Assembly (NCBI RefSeq): GCF_019422935.1
Contig: NZ_JAHZCJ010000003.1
Coordinates: forward strand, 1-64,000
Source of the DNA: Desulfovibrio sp.
GTDB taxonomy: Bacteria > Desulfobacterota > Desulfovibrionia > Desulfovibrionales > Desulfovibrionaceae
DNA length: 64,000 bases
Reading direction: 5' to 3'
Shown one piece after another: positions 34,334-43,239 of this stretch (positions are counted from its first letter, which is position 1; every line of letters begins with the position of its first letter). A model generated the notes under the pieces. That model ran no database searches, had not been told where the DNA came from, and saw only the letters and a list, made by a program, of their open reading frames with translations. The position numbers were made by a program, and so were the translations under genes.

Positions 34334-35497
34334 ATGTTCCGATTTTTTCTGGTAACAGGCATAGGCCTGGCCGTTATCAACGGCTGGATATCCTGGTGGC
34401 TGTGGCGCGCACTTTCCGGCACGGGCTGGTTGCGCATCGCGCTCTGCATCCTTGTGCTCGTCCTCGGCGCGGCCTTTCCCCTGCTCTACAAGGGGCATGG
34501 CGACAGCCTTGCCCATGTGTGGGCTCTGCGGGCCGGGGCATTCTGGATGGGCGTGGCCTTCTACGCCTTCACGCTTGTGCTGCTTGCCGACATCTGGGGG
34601 CTTGGCGCACGTATCTTTGGCGCGCTGCCGCCCACAGCACCGCGCTGGGGCGCAGTACTGCTGGTCATGGGCCTGCCTCTGCTGCTGGGCGTGGGCAGCT
34701 GGTTCAACGCGGCCTTTCCCGCGCTGCGGCACTACGACATCACTGTCCGCACGCAAGGCCCTGTGCCGGCTGCATACGCAGAAAAACCACTGAAGCTGGG
34801 CGTCATTACCGACATGCATCTGGGCCGCCTCCTCACCGCAGGACGGCTTGGAAGAGCCGTAGAACTGCTGGCCCCTGAGCAGCCTGACGCAATCCTCTAT
34901 GTTGGCGACATCATTGACGACCACATAAAACTGGATGCGGAAGCCACCGCCGCAGCCCTGGCCGTTGCCCAACCGCGCCTTGGGCATTGGGCCGTGCCGG
35001 GCAACCACGAGTATATCTCTGGTTCCATTGATAAAAGTCTGGATTTTCTGCGCACTGTGGGTATGCACGTGCTGCGCGACCAGTGGGCCGTGGTGGACAA
35101 CAGCTTTGTGCTCGCTGGCAGGGACGATATGAGCAAGCCCGGTTTTACCGGCATTCAGCGGGGCAGTATGGATGAGATTTTGGCCGACCTGCCCGATCAG
35201 TACCGCAGCCTGCCTCTTGTGGTTATGGATCACCAGCCCGCCGCCCTTGACGAAGCCCGCAATGCGGGCGCTGCGCTCATGCTGTCCGGGCACACGCACA
35301 ACGGGCAACTCTGGCCCTTTAACTTTGTGACGGAACTGAGATACGAAAACCCGCTGGGCTTGCTGACAAAAGGCAACTTCCACTCTATCGTCAGCGCGGG
35401 CACCGGCACCTGGGGGCCGCCCCTGCGTACCACAGGCCGCGCCGAGGTTTTGCTGGTTACGGTGCATTTTGTTTCTGCGGACAATACCGCTCCATAG
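34334..35497 (+). CDS. Membrane-anchored metallophosphoesterase (YkuE/YaeI-like)
   Basis: A 387-residue protein with about four N-terminal membrane helices (residues 1-130) and a C-terminal calcineurin-like phosphoesterase domain. The metal-binding motifs appear in order: DMHLG (about 157), GDIIDD, GNHEY and GHTHNGQLWP. YkuE/YaeI-type proteins act on lipid or nucleotide phosphoesters; the substrate here is unknown. It lies six bases after dnaE, so co-transcription is likely, without an obvious functional link. Confidence 0.88.
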   Translation: MFRFFLVTGIGLAVINGWISWWLWRALSGTGWLRIALCILVLVLGAAFPLLYKGHGDSLAHVWALRAGAFWMGVAFYAFTLVLLADIWGLGARIFGALPPTAPRWGAVLLVMGLPLLLGVGSWFNAAFPALRHYDITVRTQGPVPAAYAEKPLKLGVITDMHLGRLLTAGRLGRAVELLAPEQPDAILYVGDIIDDHIKLDAEATAAALAVAQPRLGHWAVPGNHEYISGSIDKSLDFLRTVGMHVLRDQWAVVDNSFVLAGRDDMSKPGFTGIQRGSMDEILADLPDQYRSLPLVVMDHQPAALDEARNAGAALMLSGHTHNGQLWPFNFVTELRYENPLGLLTKGNFHSIVSAGTGTWGPPLRTTGRAEVLLVTVHFVSADNTAP

Positions 35498-35551
35498 CTA
35501 TCGCCACGGGATGATCGACGCCCCGGACATCATGTTCCGGAAGGAGGCCGC

Positions 35552-36502
35552 GTGTTATTCTGCTCCAGGTTTGTTCGGGAACTTGTGTTTGAAGAAAGGG
35601 CCTTGCAACCCTGCTGTAATACGCACAATATCGTTGTACCGAGTTTTTCTTTTGCAGGTGGCGCGGTGGATATGGAGGCATATACCCGCCATATCGCCAG
35701 CGTTGCGCAGGAAGTGCAGAAGCAGAATCCCCAGGTATGTGCGGGCTGCCCCGATCTTGTTCCCCTTTCGCATTCTGTCTGTGTGCCCAAGCTGCGATTT
35801 GCCGTTCTTTCCCTGAATCACCACAGACACATCTGCAACTGCCGCTGCGTCTACTGCGACCTGTGGAAGCCTGGGCAGCACCCGCGCCCCATTGCCATTC
35901 TCCCTGCCATACAGAGCCTGTATGAGCAGGACGCACTGGAAAAAAACTGCGCCGTAAGCTGGGGCGGGGGAGAATCCACCCTGTTGCCCGATTTTGAAGC
36001 CACAGGCCGCTGGCTGCGCGAGCATGACTACTTTCAGTACGTGCATACCAATGCGTTGCGACATTCTGCCTGGATTGACGAAATGCTTTCCACCGGCGGC
36101 GGCAAAATCAACATCAGTCTTGATTCCGGCAATGCCGCAGCCTATGCCCGAGTTAAGGGCGGCGACTGGTGGAATGACGTGATGGCTTCGATGGAAAAAT
36201 ATTTTGTTGCAGCAATCACGCCAGAACAAATTGATATCAAATACATAATTTTTGAAGAAAATAACAAGATCGCCGACATTGAGCAGTTTTTCCAGATCTG
36301 CCGCCGCTTCGGCATAGTGAATGTACAGTTGTCCTTCAATTTTCTGGAAGTAAATGCTGGCGCGGTCAGTGAGCATTCCATTACCGCAGCCGCGTATTTT
36401 ATGCACCGGGCGCAGGAACTGGCTCTTGCTTGCGAGCTGTTTTTTGTGGATGCACCGTTGCGTGAACGCATTGACCGGGCACGCAGCAAATTTTTTCAGT
36501 AG
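35552..36502 (+). CDS. Radical-SAM protein of unknown function
   Basis: A 316-residue radical-SAM enzyme. The cluster motif is C95-NCR-C99-VY-C102, and the GGE-like motif is WGGGEST. A second pair, CAGCPDL near residue 63, precedes it, and there is a CC pair at 21-22. There is no C-terminal SPASM domain. The GTG start at 35552 has AAGGAGG upstream. It is isolated between the phosphoesterase and a convergent DUF1848 gene. I do not know the reaction; the domain resembles radical-SAM proteins found beside glycan or peptide-modification genes. Confidence 0.72.
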   Translation: MLFCSRFVRELVFEERALQPCCNTHNIVVPSFSFAGGAVDMEAYTRHIASVAQEVQKQNPQVCAGCPDLVPLSHSVCVPKLRFAVLSLNHHRHICNCRCVYCDLWKPGQHPRPIAILPAIQSLYEQDALEKNCAVSWGGGESTLLPDFEATGRWLREHDYFQYVHTNALRHSAWIDEMLSTGGGKINISLDSGNAAAYARVKGGDWWNDVMASMEKYFVAAITPEQIDIKYIIFEENNKIADIEQFFQICRRFGIVNVQLSFNFLEVNAGAVSEHSITAAAYFMHRAQELALACELFFVDAPLRERIDRARSKFFQ

Positions 36503-36581
36503 CCCGCGCAGGCTCTGCGCCCCGCGCAAAATCAGCCCGATGAATCAGGCAGATGAATCAGACCCAGTATCAGGCAGGTCG

Positions 36582-37640
36582 TCAGGCTGTCCTCTCCGGC
36601 TCTGCAAAAATGCTCTCCCCCTCCGGGTCGTGCCGCCGGAAATTCCGGGCCGCAACGGCGGGCGAGGTATTGGCGTAGCAGTACACGCAGCCGTGGGGGC
36701 AAGTGTCGTACTGGCCCACATCCTTGCAGGGTACGCACAGGCACACGGAACGCTGGCCTGTGTCGCGCGGGTACTCATGCAGTGTGCTGGCAAGGTTTGC
36801 GCCTGAAGACAGTTCTAGGGGCAGGCCCAGTTGCCGCTGCGGCGCAATGCCGAAGAGACGCAGCATGTCCGGGTGCCTGTTGGTGAGCTTGAGGATAAGT
36901 TCCGGGTCGGTGCAGCGGTTATGGCTGATGCCCCATGCCGAGTAGTCGCCCTTTTCACCACAGGTGCAGGGTTCCGCGCCCATTTCCGCAGCAAGAGCGG
37001 CCACCCCCGCTGCCACGGCCTGCATTTCCGCCTGCGTAAAATCACGCCAGGCAAGGCCCGCCCGGCGCAGATTTTCCCGCACCTTGCGGTAGTCGGCGAT
37101 GTCGGCAAAACTGAACACCAGCTTGCGGGTACAGCCTTTCAGGGCTTTGCCGATGCGGGCCATTTTGTCCAGCAGCACCTGGCAACCGTCAGGATTTTGC
37201 GCCAGTTTCCCGGCCAGCATCAGGGGGTCAAAGCGCCACACCACCCGTTCCGGCCCTGCCGCATCGGCAAAACGACGGAAGATGTCTATGCGTTGGGCAA
37301 GCGGTGGCAGATTGGGTTCCCAACTTTCAGCCTCATAATCGTTGAGCGTAAATTCCAGGTACCAGGCGAGGCCCCGCGCCTCCACCTCCGGCAGCAAGGG
37401 CAGCAAAGGCCGCGGATTTTTGCTCCAGAACACGACAACCCGCGTGTTGGCAAAGGACACAAACTGGGGCCGCCCGTTGAAAGGGTTGATCCAGCGGGCA
37501 TATCCCGCGCGCAGCCTGTTGACAAACCAGGGCGCGTAAAAGGCCGGAATATCCGTTGCCCGGCTGGCCGCAATGATCTCCGGTGCAACGGCATTTGCCT
37601 GCCCCGATGCGGTGGTTATCTGTACTGTACGCCACTTCAT
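36582..37640 (-). CDS. DUF1848 protein, possible permuted radical-SAM type
   Basis: A 352-residue protein matching the DUF1848 pattern: an N-terminal SRATDIPAFYAPWFVNRLRAG, a central FFSWSK-like VVFWSKNP, and a C-terminal cysteine cluster CVPCKDVGQYDTCPHGCVYC. The CxHxCxYC ending looks like an iron-sulfur motif placed at the C-terminus, opposite to ordinary radical-SAM enzymes. The function is unknown. The ATG at 37640 is preferred to a TTG six bases upstream. Confidence 0.8.
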   Translation of the reverse strand: MKWRTVQITTASGQANAVAPEIIAASRATDIPAFYAPWFVNRLRAGYARWINPFNGRPQFVSFANTRVVVFWSKNPRPLLPLLPEVEARGLAWYLEFTLNDYEAESWEPNLPPLAQRIDIFRRFADAAGPERVVWRFDPLMLAGKLAQNPDGCQVLLDKMARIGKALKGCTRKLVFSFADIADYRKVRENLRRAGLAWRDFTQAEMQAVAAGVAALAAEMGAEPCTCGEKGDYSAWGISHNRCTDPELILKLTNRHPDMLRLFGIAPQRQLGLPLELSSGANLASTLHEYPRDTGQRSVCLCVPCKDVGQYDTCPHGCVYCYANTSPAVAARNFRRHDPEGESIFAEPERTA

Positions 37641-37794
37641 GCCCAAAGTGTTTCAGGGCTGCGCGGCTTCGTCAACAGCACGGGGCATGCGGCCTGCCTG
37701 AAACCATCGCTCTGACGTGCATTTTGACTTATCCGGCGCAATTGTTATGCTTAAGGGCAAGCACAATCAATAACCTGTAACAAACTGGAAATTC

Positions 37795-37962
37795 ATGTCT
37801 TTCTTTTCCTGGATGCAAAGCCTCTTCACGCCGCCCTCCACTGGCGACCCTGATCTGGATGATCCACATCCAGGCTTTGAATGGAACCAGAACGCCCGTA
37901 TCATGCTGGCGATCATTGTTGTCATTATTTCGGCCTTCGTGGTCTACTGGATACTGTCATGA
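37795..37962 (+). CDS. 55-residue single-span membrane protein
   Basis: A very small protein with a polar, proline- and aspartate-rich N-terminal half (about 1-33) and one membrane helix (about 36-54, IMLAIIVVIISAFVVYWIL). Its TGA overlaps the ATG of queD (ATGA), a good sign that it is translated. I recognise no family. A weak GGA site precedes it. Confidence 0.6.
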   Translation: MSFFSWMQSLFTPPSTGDPDLDDPHPGFEWNQNARIMLAIIVVIISAFVVYWILS

Positions 37963-38372
37963 CAAAGGGCGCTTTCTGGCGGCTGACCGTGCGGGACGAT
38001 TTCTCTGCTGGTCATGCCTTGCGGCATTACGAGGGCAAGTGCGAACGCATGCACGGCCACAATTTTGCGGTGGAACTGACCGTGCAGGGGCAGCGCCTGA
38101 CCCCGGACACTGAAATGCTGCTTGATTTTAAAACGCTCAAGAGCGGGCTCAAAACAGTGCTTGACGCGCTTGACCACCGCCTGCTCAACGAAACGCCGCC
38201 CTTTGACGTCATGAATCCTTCTTCAGAAAATCTTGCCCGGCATATCTGGCAGGGCATGGCAGAACTGCTGGCAACACACGACGATCCACAGGCCCGGCAA
38301 GTGCGGCTTTACAGCGTCACAGTGTCTGAAAAAGCCGCGCAAAGCGCCACCTATATGGAAGTGGACGACTGA
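37959..38372 (+). CDS. queD: 6-carboxy-tetrahydropterin synthase QueD
   Basis: A 137-residue enzyme of the PTPS fold that converts dihydroneopterin triphosphate to 6-carboxy-tetrahydropterin for queuosine. The zinc histidines and catalytic cysteine are visible: SAGHALRHYEGKCERMHGH (residues about 16-34). The later glutamate and DHRLLNE segments are typical. It is translationally coupled to the tiny membrane protein upstream. No other queuosine gene is in the window. Confidence 0.9.
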   Translation: MTKGAFWRLTVRDDFSAGHALRHYEGKCERMHGHNFAVELTVQGQRLTPDTEMLLDFKTLKSGLKTVLDALDHRLLNETPPFDVMNPSSENLARHIWQGMAELLATHDDPQARQVRLYSVTVSEKAAQSATYMEVDD

Positions 38373-38450
38373 TTCAGGGACGCGAATGGGGATGAACGTT
38401 GGCGCACCCCACGAATACGCCCCATCACACCCAAGACAGACGGAACCAGC

Positions 38451-39320
38451 ATGACCAAGGCTCTGTGTCTTCTGCACGCCAACTGCCAGGGCGATGCCCT
38501 GCGGCCCCTGCTGGAAAACACCCCGGCCTTTGCCAGCCGGTTTTATATCCGCCAGTATGTGAATTACACGCGGCAGAGTATTGCAGACAGCGATATCGAA
38601 CGCTGCGAGCTTTTTCTCTATCAGCGCCTTGCACCCAAGTGGGGCGACCTTTCCACAGAACAGATGCTGCCGCGCCTGCCGCAGCATTGCCAGACCATTG
38701 AGATTCCCAACCTCTTTTTCAAGGGTTACTGGCCCTTCTGGTCCCGCGATGAACGCATCAACTTTGCCGACAGCCTGCTGGAAACGCTGCTGCAAAAGGT
38801 CACGCCACAAGAGGCGCTGACCCTCTATCTGCGCGGCGCAGCCTCGCTGCTGGGCGATGCGGACGCGCTCAACGCGCAGGCTGGGGAATCGCTTGCGCGT
38901 GAGGAAGCCAAGGAGGCCGATGCCCCCATACGTTGCGCACCGCTGCTGCGCGAGCGCTGGCGTGACGAACAGATGTTCATCACGGTCAACCACCCAGGCC
39001 GCGAACTGCTGTTCCACATGGCAGACAGCCTGCTGCATCTGTTGGGCCTTGGTGCCCTGCCCCCCTCCACACGCGGGGCATATGTTCACCCGCTTGAAGA
39101 TTTCTGGCTGCCCATCCATCCTGCGGTGGGGAGCGCGCTGCGTCTGCCCTTTGCCAGCGCGGACAAACGCTGGCCCATCTTCCACTCCCTGCTCACGCAC
39201 AGGGAGTATACCCTGTGCTACATGGCCTGCCGCGCAAACAATGTGCCGGACTTTCTGACCTTTCTGAAAAACCTCTCGCCGGATGCCCTGCGACTGGCCG
39301 CAAAAGATATGACAGGCTGA
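38451..39320 (+). CDS. WcbI-like polysaccharide biosynthesis protein
   Basis: A 289-residue protein. The N-terminus LCLLHANCQGDALRPLLE matches the WcbI family signature (HxNCQG), a group of capsule-associated putative acetyltransferases or CoA-binding proteins. Its last 80 residues lack a recognisable domain. No capsule gene is adjacent. The function is inferred only from the signature. Confidence 0.65.
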   Translation: MTKALCLLHANCQGDALRPLLENTPAFASRFYIRQYVNYTRQSIADSDIERCELFLYQRLAPKWGDLSTEQMLPRLPQHCQTIEIPNLFFKGYWPFWSRDERINFADSLLETLLQKVTPQEALTLYLRGAASLLGDADALNAQAGESLAREEAKEADAPIRCAPLLRERWRDEQMFITVNHPGRELLFHMADSLLHLLGLGALPPSTRGAYVHPLEDFWLPIHPAVGSALRLPFASADKRWPIFHSLLTHREYTLCYMACRANNVPDFLTFLKNLSPDALRLAAKDMTG

Positions 39321-39653
39321 TTTGGACTTGCAGATATGGTCTCTTTAAAAGCCCAGGCTTGAGAAGGGTCAGCGAACAGGCGGCACACCCAAAGAGCCAA
39401 GGCGGCAAGCTCCCGCGTGGCTTGCGCACGCAAAAGGCATTGCGTACTGTTGGCGAGTTCAAGAAGTTACAGACAAAATTACGCACAGGCTTGCAAGCAC
39501 ATTCGCCGAGCCTGCGCAGCCCGGCATCTGCTGGCCTGACGCGCCCCAAGCGTCAACATCTGGCTGGCTTTACCAACAAAAACATACAGGGGCACTGGCC
39601 TCGACGCTTGCTCACAGCAAGGGCGGACACTTTGCACCCGGAAGGAGATTTTC
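39321..39653. other. Intergenic region, no gene seen
   Basis: About 330 bases. Open frames on both strands here are compositionally odd and extend from neighbouring genes, so I do not accept them. Nothing resembling a tRNA or a known RNA is seen. A strong AAGGAG precedes the ATG at 39654. Confidence 0.4.
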
Positions 39654-40277
39654 ATGAAGGTACTCATGCTCAACGGCAGCCCGCATCCCAAGGGCTGTAC
39701 CTTTACCGCGCTGTCCACGGTTGCGGCGCAGCTGGAAAAAAATGGAGTTGAAACGCAGATGCTCCAGTTGGGCACAAAACCCATCCAGTGCTGTATTGGC
39801 TGCGGCAAGTGCAAGGATACCGGGCATTGCGTGTTCAATGCCGACCACGTTAACGAGGCCATTGACCTGCTGCGCGAGGCAGACGGCTTTGTTGTGGGTT
39901 CTCCTGTTTACTACGCCGGGCCCAACGGCGGCGTATGTTCCTTTCTTGACCGCATGTTCTATGGCAAGTCCCTCCACTATGCCTTCAAGCCCGCCGCCGC
40001 TGTGGTGAGCTGCCGTCGTGGCGGGGCCAGCGCATCCTTTGACCGGCTGAACAAGTACTTTACCATTGCGCGCATGCCCGTTGTTTCTTCCCAGTACTGG
40101 AACGCCGTGCACGGCAATACGCCGGAGCAGGTAATGCAGGACAAGGAAGGCTTGCAGATCATGCGCACCCTTGGCGACAACATGGCGTGGCTGCTCAAGT
40201 GCATTGCCGCTGGCAAGGCCGCTGGCGTGGCAACCCCGACCCCGGAGCCGTGGGATCCCACCAACTTTATTCGCTAG
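39654..40277 (+). CDS. Flavodoxin-fold NAD(P)H-dependent FMN reductase
   Basis: A 207-residue iron-sulfur-flavoprotein-like enzyme. The FMN phosphate loop is NGSPHPKGCTFTAL, followed by a cluster-type segment CCIGCGKCKDTGHC (CxxCxxC-like) and GSPVYYAGPNG. Proteins of this group transfer electrons to quinones or other acceptors. The substrate is unknown. It is followed by a hairpin and a terminator and stands alone. Confidence 0.82.
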   Translation: MKVLMLNGSPHPKGCTFTALSTVAAQLEKNGVETQMLQLGTKPIQCCIGCGKCKDTGHCVFNADHVNEAIDLLREADGFVVGSPVYYAGPNGGVCSFLDRMFYGKSLHYAFKPAAAVVSCRRGGASASFDRLNKYFTIARMPVVSSQYWNAVHGNTPEQVMQDKEGLQIMRTLGDNMAWLLKCIAAGKAAGVATPTPEPWDPTNFIR

Positions 40278-40300
40278 AATCAGGCACTGTGTGAGATACC

Positions 40301-40327
40301 GTGCAGATATTCTTGCAATATCTGCAC
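40301..40327. other. Perfect 11-bp hairpin downstream of the FMN reductase gene
   Basis: GTGCAGATATT (40301-40311), loop CTTGC, AATATCTGCAC (40317-40327). No T-run follows. A terminator comes 50 bases later. Confidence 0.55.
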
Positions 40328-40378
40328 GTTTACGGGGCAAAAGCACAACCACAGTAACAAACAGATACCAATGATCAG

Positions 40379-40412
40379 GGCTGTCCGAAATATTTTCGGA
40401 CAGCCTTTTTTT
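40379..40412 (+). terminator. Intrinsic terminator
   Basis: GGCTGTCCGAAA (40379-40390), loop TAT, TTTCGGACAGCC (40394-40405), then seven T residues: a textbook terminator about 100 bases past the FMN reductase gene. Confidence 0.92.
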
Positions 40413-40994
40413 ATTTCCTGCCTGCCCATTCTACATATCCCTGCTTTATACACCAGCATATCCGGTCAAAATGACCATCGCGCATAAGCCTTCTGTGCAG
40501 CCTGATGGAACTTCTCACACGCGTGAAACAGTGGCTGTTTCAGTCTCAATGTCTCCGACAAGGCTGATAAAGTTTTATCAGCGCATTCGTGCTTTATCTC
40601 TTGGTCTATATACAGATTCGTTTGCACTGAATATCTTTCTTGCACAAAAAAGCATACCTGTATTGAAAATTAGGATATAACTTTTATACAAAAATACAAT
40701 AAATGAAGATCAAATAACTACAATATTTATGATCGATGAATATTCATACCGCATAACATGCGTGTTTGTGATTTTTATTACATACAACTTAATATAAAAA
40801 AATTATCCAGCTTTCACGCTGCATACGTTGAATAAATCATGAAGATTGATCAACCATTCAGCATAATATTGTTGCCACGATTTTTCATATCTGGCATTGT
40901 TTCTGGTATCCATTTATTTTCCCTGCCATTGTATACCAAAACGCGAAAAGACGAGCAGGGACGCCGTAAATTTCATGATGCAGGAGGTTGGCGG
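40413..40994 (+). promoter_or_regulatory. Long AT-rich control region of the fumarate operon with several palindromes
   Basis: About 580 bases with no convincing gene; a 69-codon frame at 40471-40680 lacks support. Three perfect inverted repeats stand out: TGAAACAG-TGG-CTGTTTCA at 40524-40542, GCTGATAAA-GT-TTTATCAGC at 40563-40582 and ATGAATATTCAT at 40736-40747. Their spacing and the low GC compared with the flanking genes suggest regulator sites. No clear sigma-54 or sigma-70 promoter could be fixed. AGGAGG seven bases before the ATG at 40995 marks the operon start. Confidence 0.6.
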
Positions 40995-42347
40995 ATGAAA
41001 AGACCAGCTCTATGGGCGTTTATGCTGCTTGCGATTGTTCTTTTTGCCGGACATGAGGCCTTTGCAGCTTCCAGTCTTGGCATCAAGCTACCAGAAGACC
41101 CCACCAAGGCATACATCACCCTGGGCATCCTGCTGGTTGCAGCAGTGATGTTTTTTACGGAAATTGTCCCCCTGCCCATCACGGCCCTGCTTGTGCCGGT
41201 GGCTCTTTCGCTCACAAATGTGGTTTCGTCCAAGGTTGCTTTTGGCTACTTTGGCGACCCCACCGTTGTGCTCTTCATGGCCATGTTCATTGTGGGCGAA
41301 GCCACGTTTATTACCGGCTTTGCAGACAAGGTAGGCGGCCTTGCCGTCAAGCTTTCCAAAGGCAATCCGGTTAAACTGATCGTATACACCATGGCGGCTA
41401 TTGGCCTGCTCTCAACCGTGCTTTCAAACACCGGCACCACAGTTGTGGCCGTGCCCATGGTGCTTGGCATGTGCATGAAGGCCAAGCTTGCCCCCGGCAA
41501 GGTGCTTATGCCCGTTGCCTTTGCCTCGTCACTGGGCGGCACGGTAACCCTTGTGGGCACGCCGCCCAACGGCATTATAAACTCCATGCTGGCCCAGACA
41601 GGGCAAAGCCCCTTTGGCTTTTTTGAATTCGGCCTTATCGGCATGCCTCTGCTGGTTGTGGGCTTGCTTTACTATGCCATTGCGGGCCACAAATTGCTGC
41701 CCGAAAGAATGCAACTCGATGGCGAAGACGACATTGAAGTTGATGCCAAGGTACGCCGCGACAACAAAATGTGGCATTCCGTGCTGATCTTCGCCTTTGT
41801 GGTCGCCATGATGGCCAGCGAAGTCATGCCCCTGACCACCGCCGCCGTTCTGGGCGCCTGCCTCATGGTCATTACAGGTTGCATGACCATGCGTGAAGCC
41901 TTCCGCAGCGTTGACTGGACAACAATTTTTCTGTTCGCGGGCATGCTTTCCATGTCGGCCGCCATGGACAAGTCCGGCGCAGCCGCCATTGTGGCTAACG
42001 CCGTGGTGAGCACGGTCAATGACCCGTGGATGCTCATGTTTGTGTGCTGCGCCCTCACAGCCGCCATCACCAACTTCATGTCCAATACCGCCACTGCGGC
42101 CCTGATGGCTCCGCTGGCTCTGCCCATCGCCATGGCCAGCGGCATTTCGCCCCTGCCCATCGCCATGGGCATTGCCATGTCGGCCTCGTGCTGCTTCCTG
42201 ACACCCATTGCCACCCCGCCCAACACCATCGTGCTCGGCCCCGGCAGATACAGCTTCATGGATTACGTCAAGGCTGGCTGGCCTTTGCAGTTAATTTCGC
42301 TCATTATGTGCTGGCTGCTTATCCCGCTGATCTGGCCTTTCCATTGA
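40995..42347 (+). CDS. DASS-family dicarboxylate transporter
   Basis: A 450-residue membrane protein with a signal-like N-terminal helix (MKRPALWAFMLLAIVLFAG) and about eleven further segments. The two SNT-type substrate motifs are visible as NTGTTVVAVP and SNTATAALMAPL, followed by ATPPNTIVLGPG. As the first gene of a fumarase/fumarate reductase operon it most likely imports malate, fumarate or succinate, or exchanges them. The start at 40995 has an ideal AGGAGG; the longer frame back to 40839 is not needed. It differs from the DASS protein at 20547. Confidence 0.88.
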   Translation: MKRPALWAFMLLAIVLFAGHEAFAASSLGIKLPEDPTKAYITLGILLVAAVMFFTEIVPLPITALLVPVALSLTNVVSSKVAFGYFGDPTVVLFMAMFIVGEATFITGFADKVGGLAVKLSKGNPVKLIVYTMAAIGLLSTVLSNTGTTVVAVPMVLGMCMKAKLAPGKVLMPVAFASSLGGTVTLVGTPPNGIINSMLAQTGQSPFGFFEFGLIGMPLLVVGLLYYAIAGHKLLPERMQLDGEDDIEVDAKVRRDNKMWHSVLIFAFVVAMMASEVMPLTTAAVLGACLMVITGCMTMREAFRSVDWTTIFLFAGMLSMSAAMDKSGAAAIVANAVVSTVNDPWMLMFVCCALTAAITNFMSNTATAALMAPLALPIAMASGISPLPIAMGIAMSASCCFLTPIATPPNTIVLGPGRYSFMDYVKAGWPLQLISLIMCWLLIPLIWPFH

Positions 42348-42384
42348 TAGGCCAGCAGCAGTCGTACTTATTAAAGAGGAAGAC

Positions 42385-43230
42385 ATGAAGGAAATCAATG
42401 TTGAGGACATAGCGCGCGCCGTTGCCGACCTTGCAGTGCGGGCCTGCTGCCGCCTGCCGCAGGATATGGTGGATGGCATGCATAAGGCGCATGAGGCGGA
42501 ACCCTCGCCCGTGGGCAAAAACATTCTTGAACAACTGCTGGAAAATGCGGCAATCGCGGCCAGCGATGGCATCCCCATTTGTCAGGATACCGGCCTTGCC
42601 GTCATTTTTGCCGATGTGGGGCAGGATGTGCGCATTGTGGGCGGCGCATTTGAAGACGCCGTCAATGAGGGCGTGCGCCGGGGCTATGTGGACGGGTACC
42701 TGCGCAAATCCTGTGTGGCGGAGCCATTGTTTGAACGCAAAAATACGCGCGACAACACTCCTGCCGTCATCCACACCCGTCTTGTGCCAGGAGACTCTCT
42801 GCGCCTGCGCCTGGCCCCCAAGGGGGCAGGTTCTGAAAACAAGAGCGTGGTCAAAATGCTTGTGCCCGCTGACGGTATTGAAGGCGTGCGTAAGGTGGTG
42901 CTGGATGCCGTGCTGGCAGCAGGGCCTAACTCCTGTCCGCCCATGGTGGTGGGCGTTGGCCTTGGCGGCACCATGGAAATGGCCGCCATTTGCGCCAAGC
43001 GCGCCGCCGCCCGCGACCTTGAAAGCCGCAACCATGATCCGCGCTACGCGGCCTTTGAAGAAGAACTGCTTGAGCTTATCAACAAGACCGGCATTGGCCC
43101 TCAGGGCCTTGGCGGGCTGACTACGGCGCTGAAAGTGCATGTGGAATGGGCGCCCACCCACATTGCCTCCCTGCCTGTGGCAGTGAACATCAACTGCCAC
43201 GCGGCGCGCCACGCCGAAGTTACGCTGTAG
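42385..43230 (+). CDS. Fumarate hydratase class I, alpha subunit
   Basis: A 281-residue subunit of the two-part, oxygen-sensitive [4Fe-4S] fumarase. Cluster-binding cysteines lie in PICQDTGLAVIF and GPNSCPPMVVGVGLGG, with the conserved N-terminal region ahead. With the beta subunit at 43240 it interconverts malate and fumarate, feeding the fumarate reductase downstream. TtdA (tartrate dehydratase) is a close relative, but the operon context fits fumarase. AGAGGAAG precedes the start. Confidence 0.9.
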   Translation: MKEINVEDIARAVADLAVRACCRLPQDMVDGMHKAHEAEPSPVGKNILEQLLENAAIAASDGIPICQDTGLAVIFADVGQDVRIVGGAFEDAVNEGVRRGYVDGYLRKSCVAEPLFERKNTRDNTPAVIHTRLVPGDSLRLRLAPKGAGSENKSVVKMLVPADGIEGVRKVVLDAVLAAGPNSCPPMVVGVGLGGTMEMAAICAKRAAARDLESRNHDPRYAAFEEELLELINKTGIGPQGLGGLTTALKVHVEWAPTHIASLPVAVNINCHAARHAEVTL

Positions 43231-43239
43231 GAGGCCCCC

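Noticed and set aside
39215..39751. 178-codon open frame across the 39321-39653 gap
   Set aside because: It begins inside the WcbI-like gene and ends inside the FMN reductase gene in other frames, and resembles no protein.
40471..40680. 69-codon open frame in the leader of the fumarate operon
   Set aside because: It has no ribosome-binding site and overlaps two palindromes. A leader peptide cannot be excluded but is unsupported.
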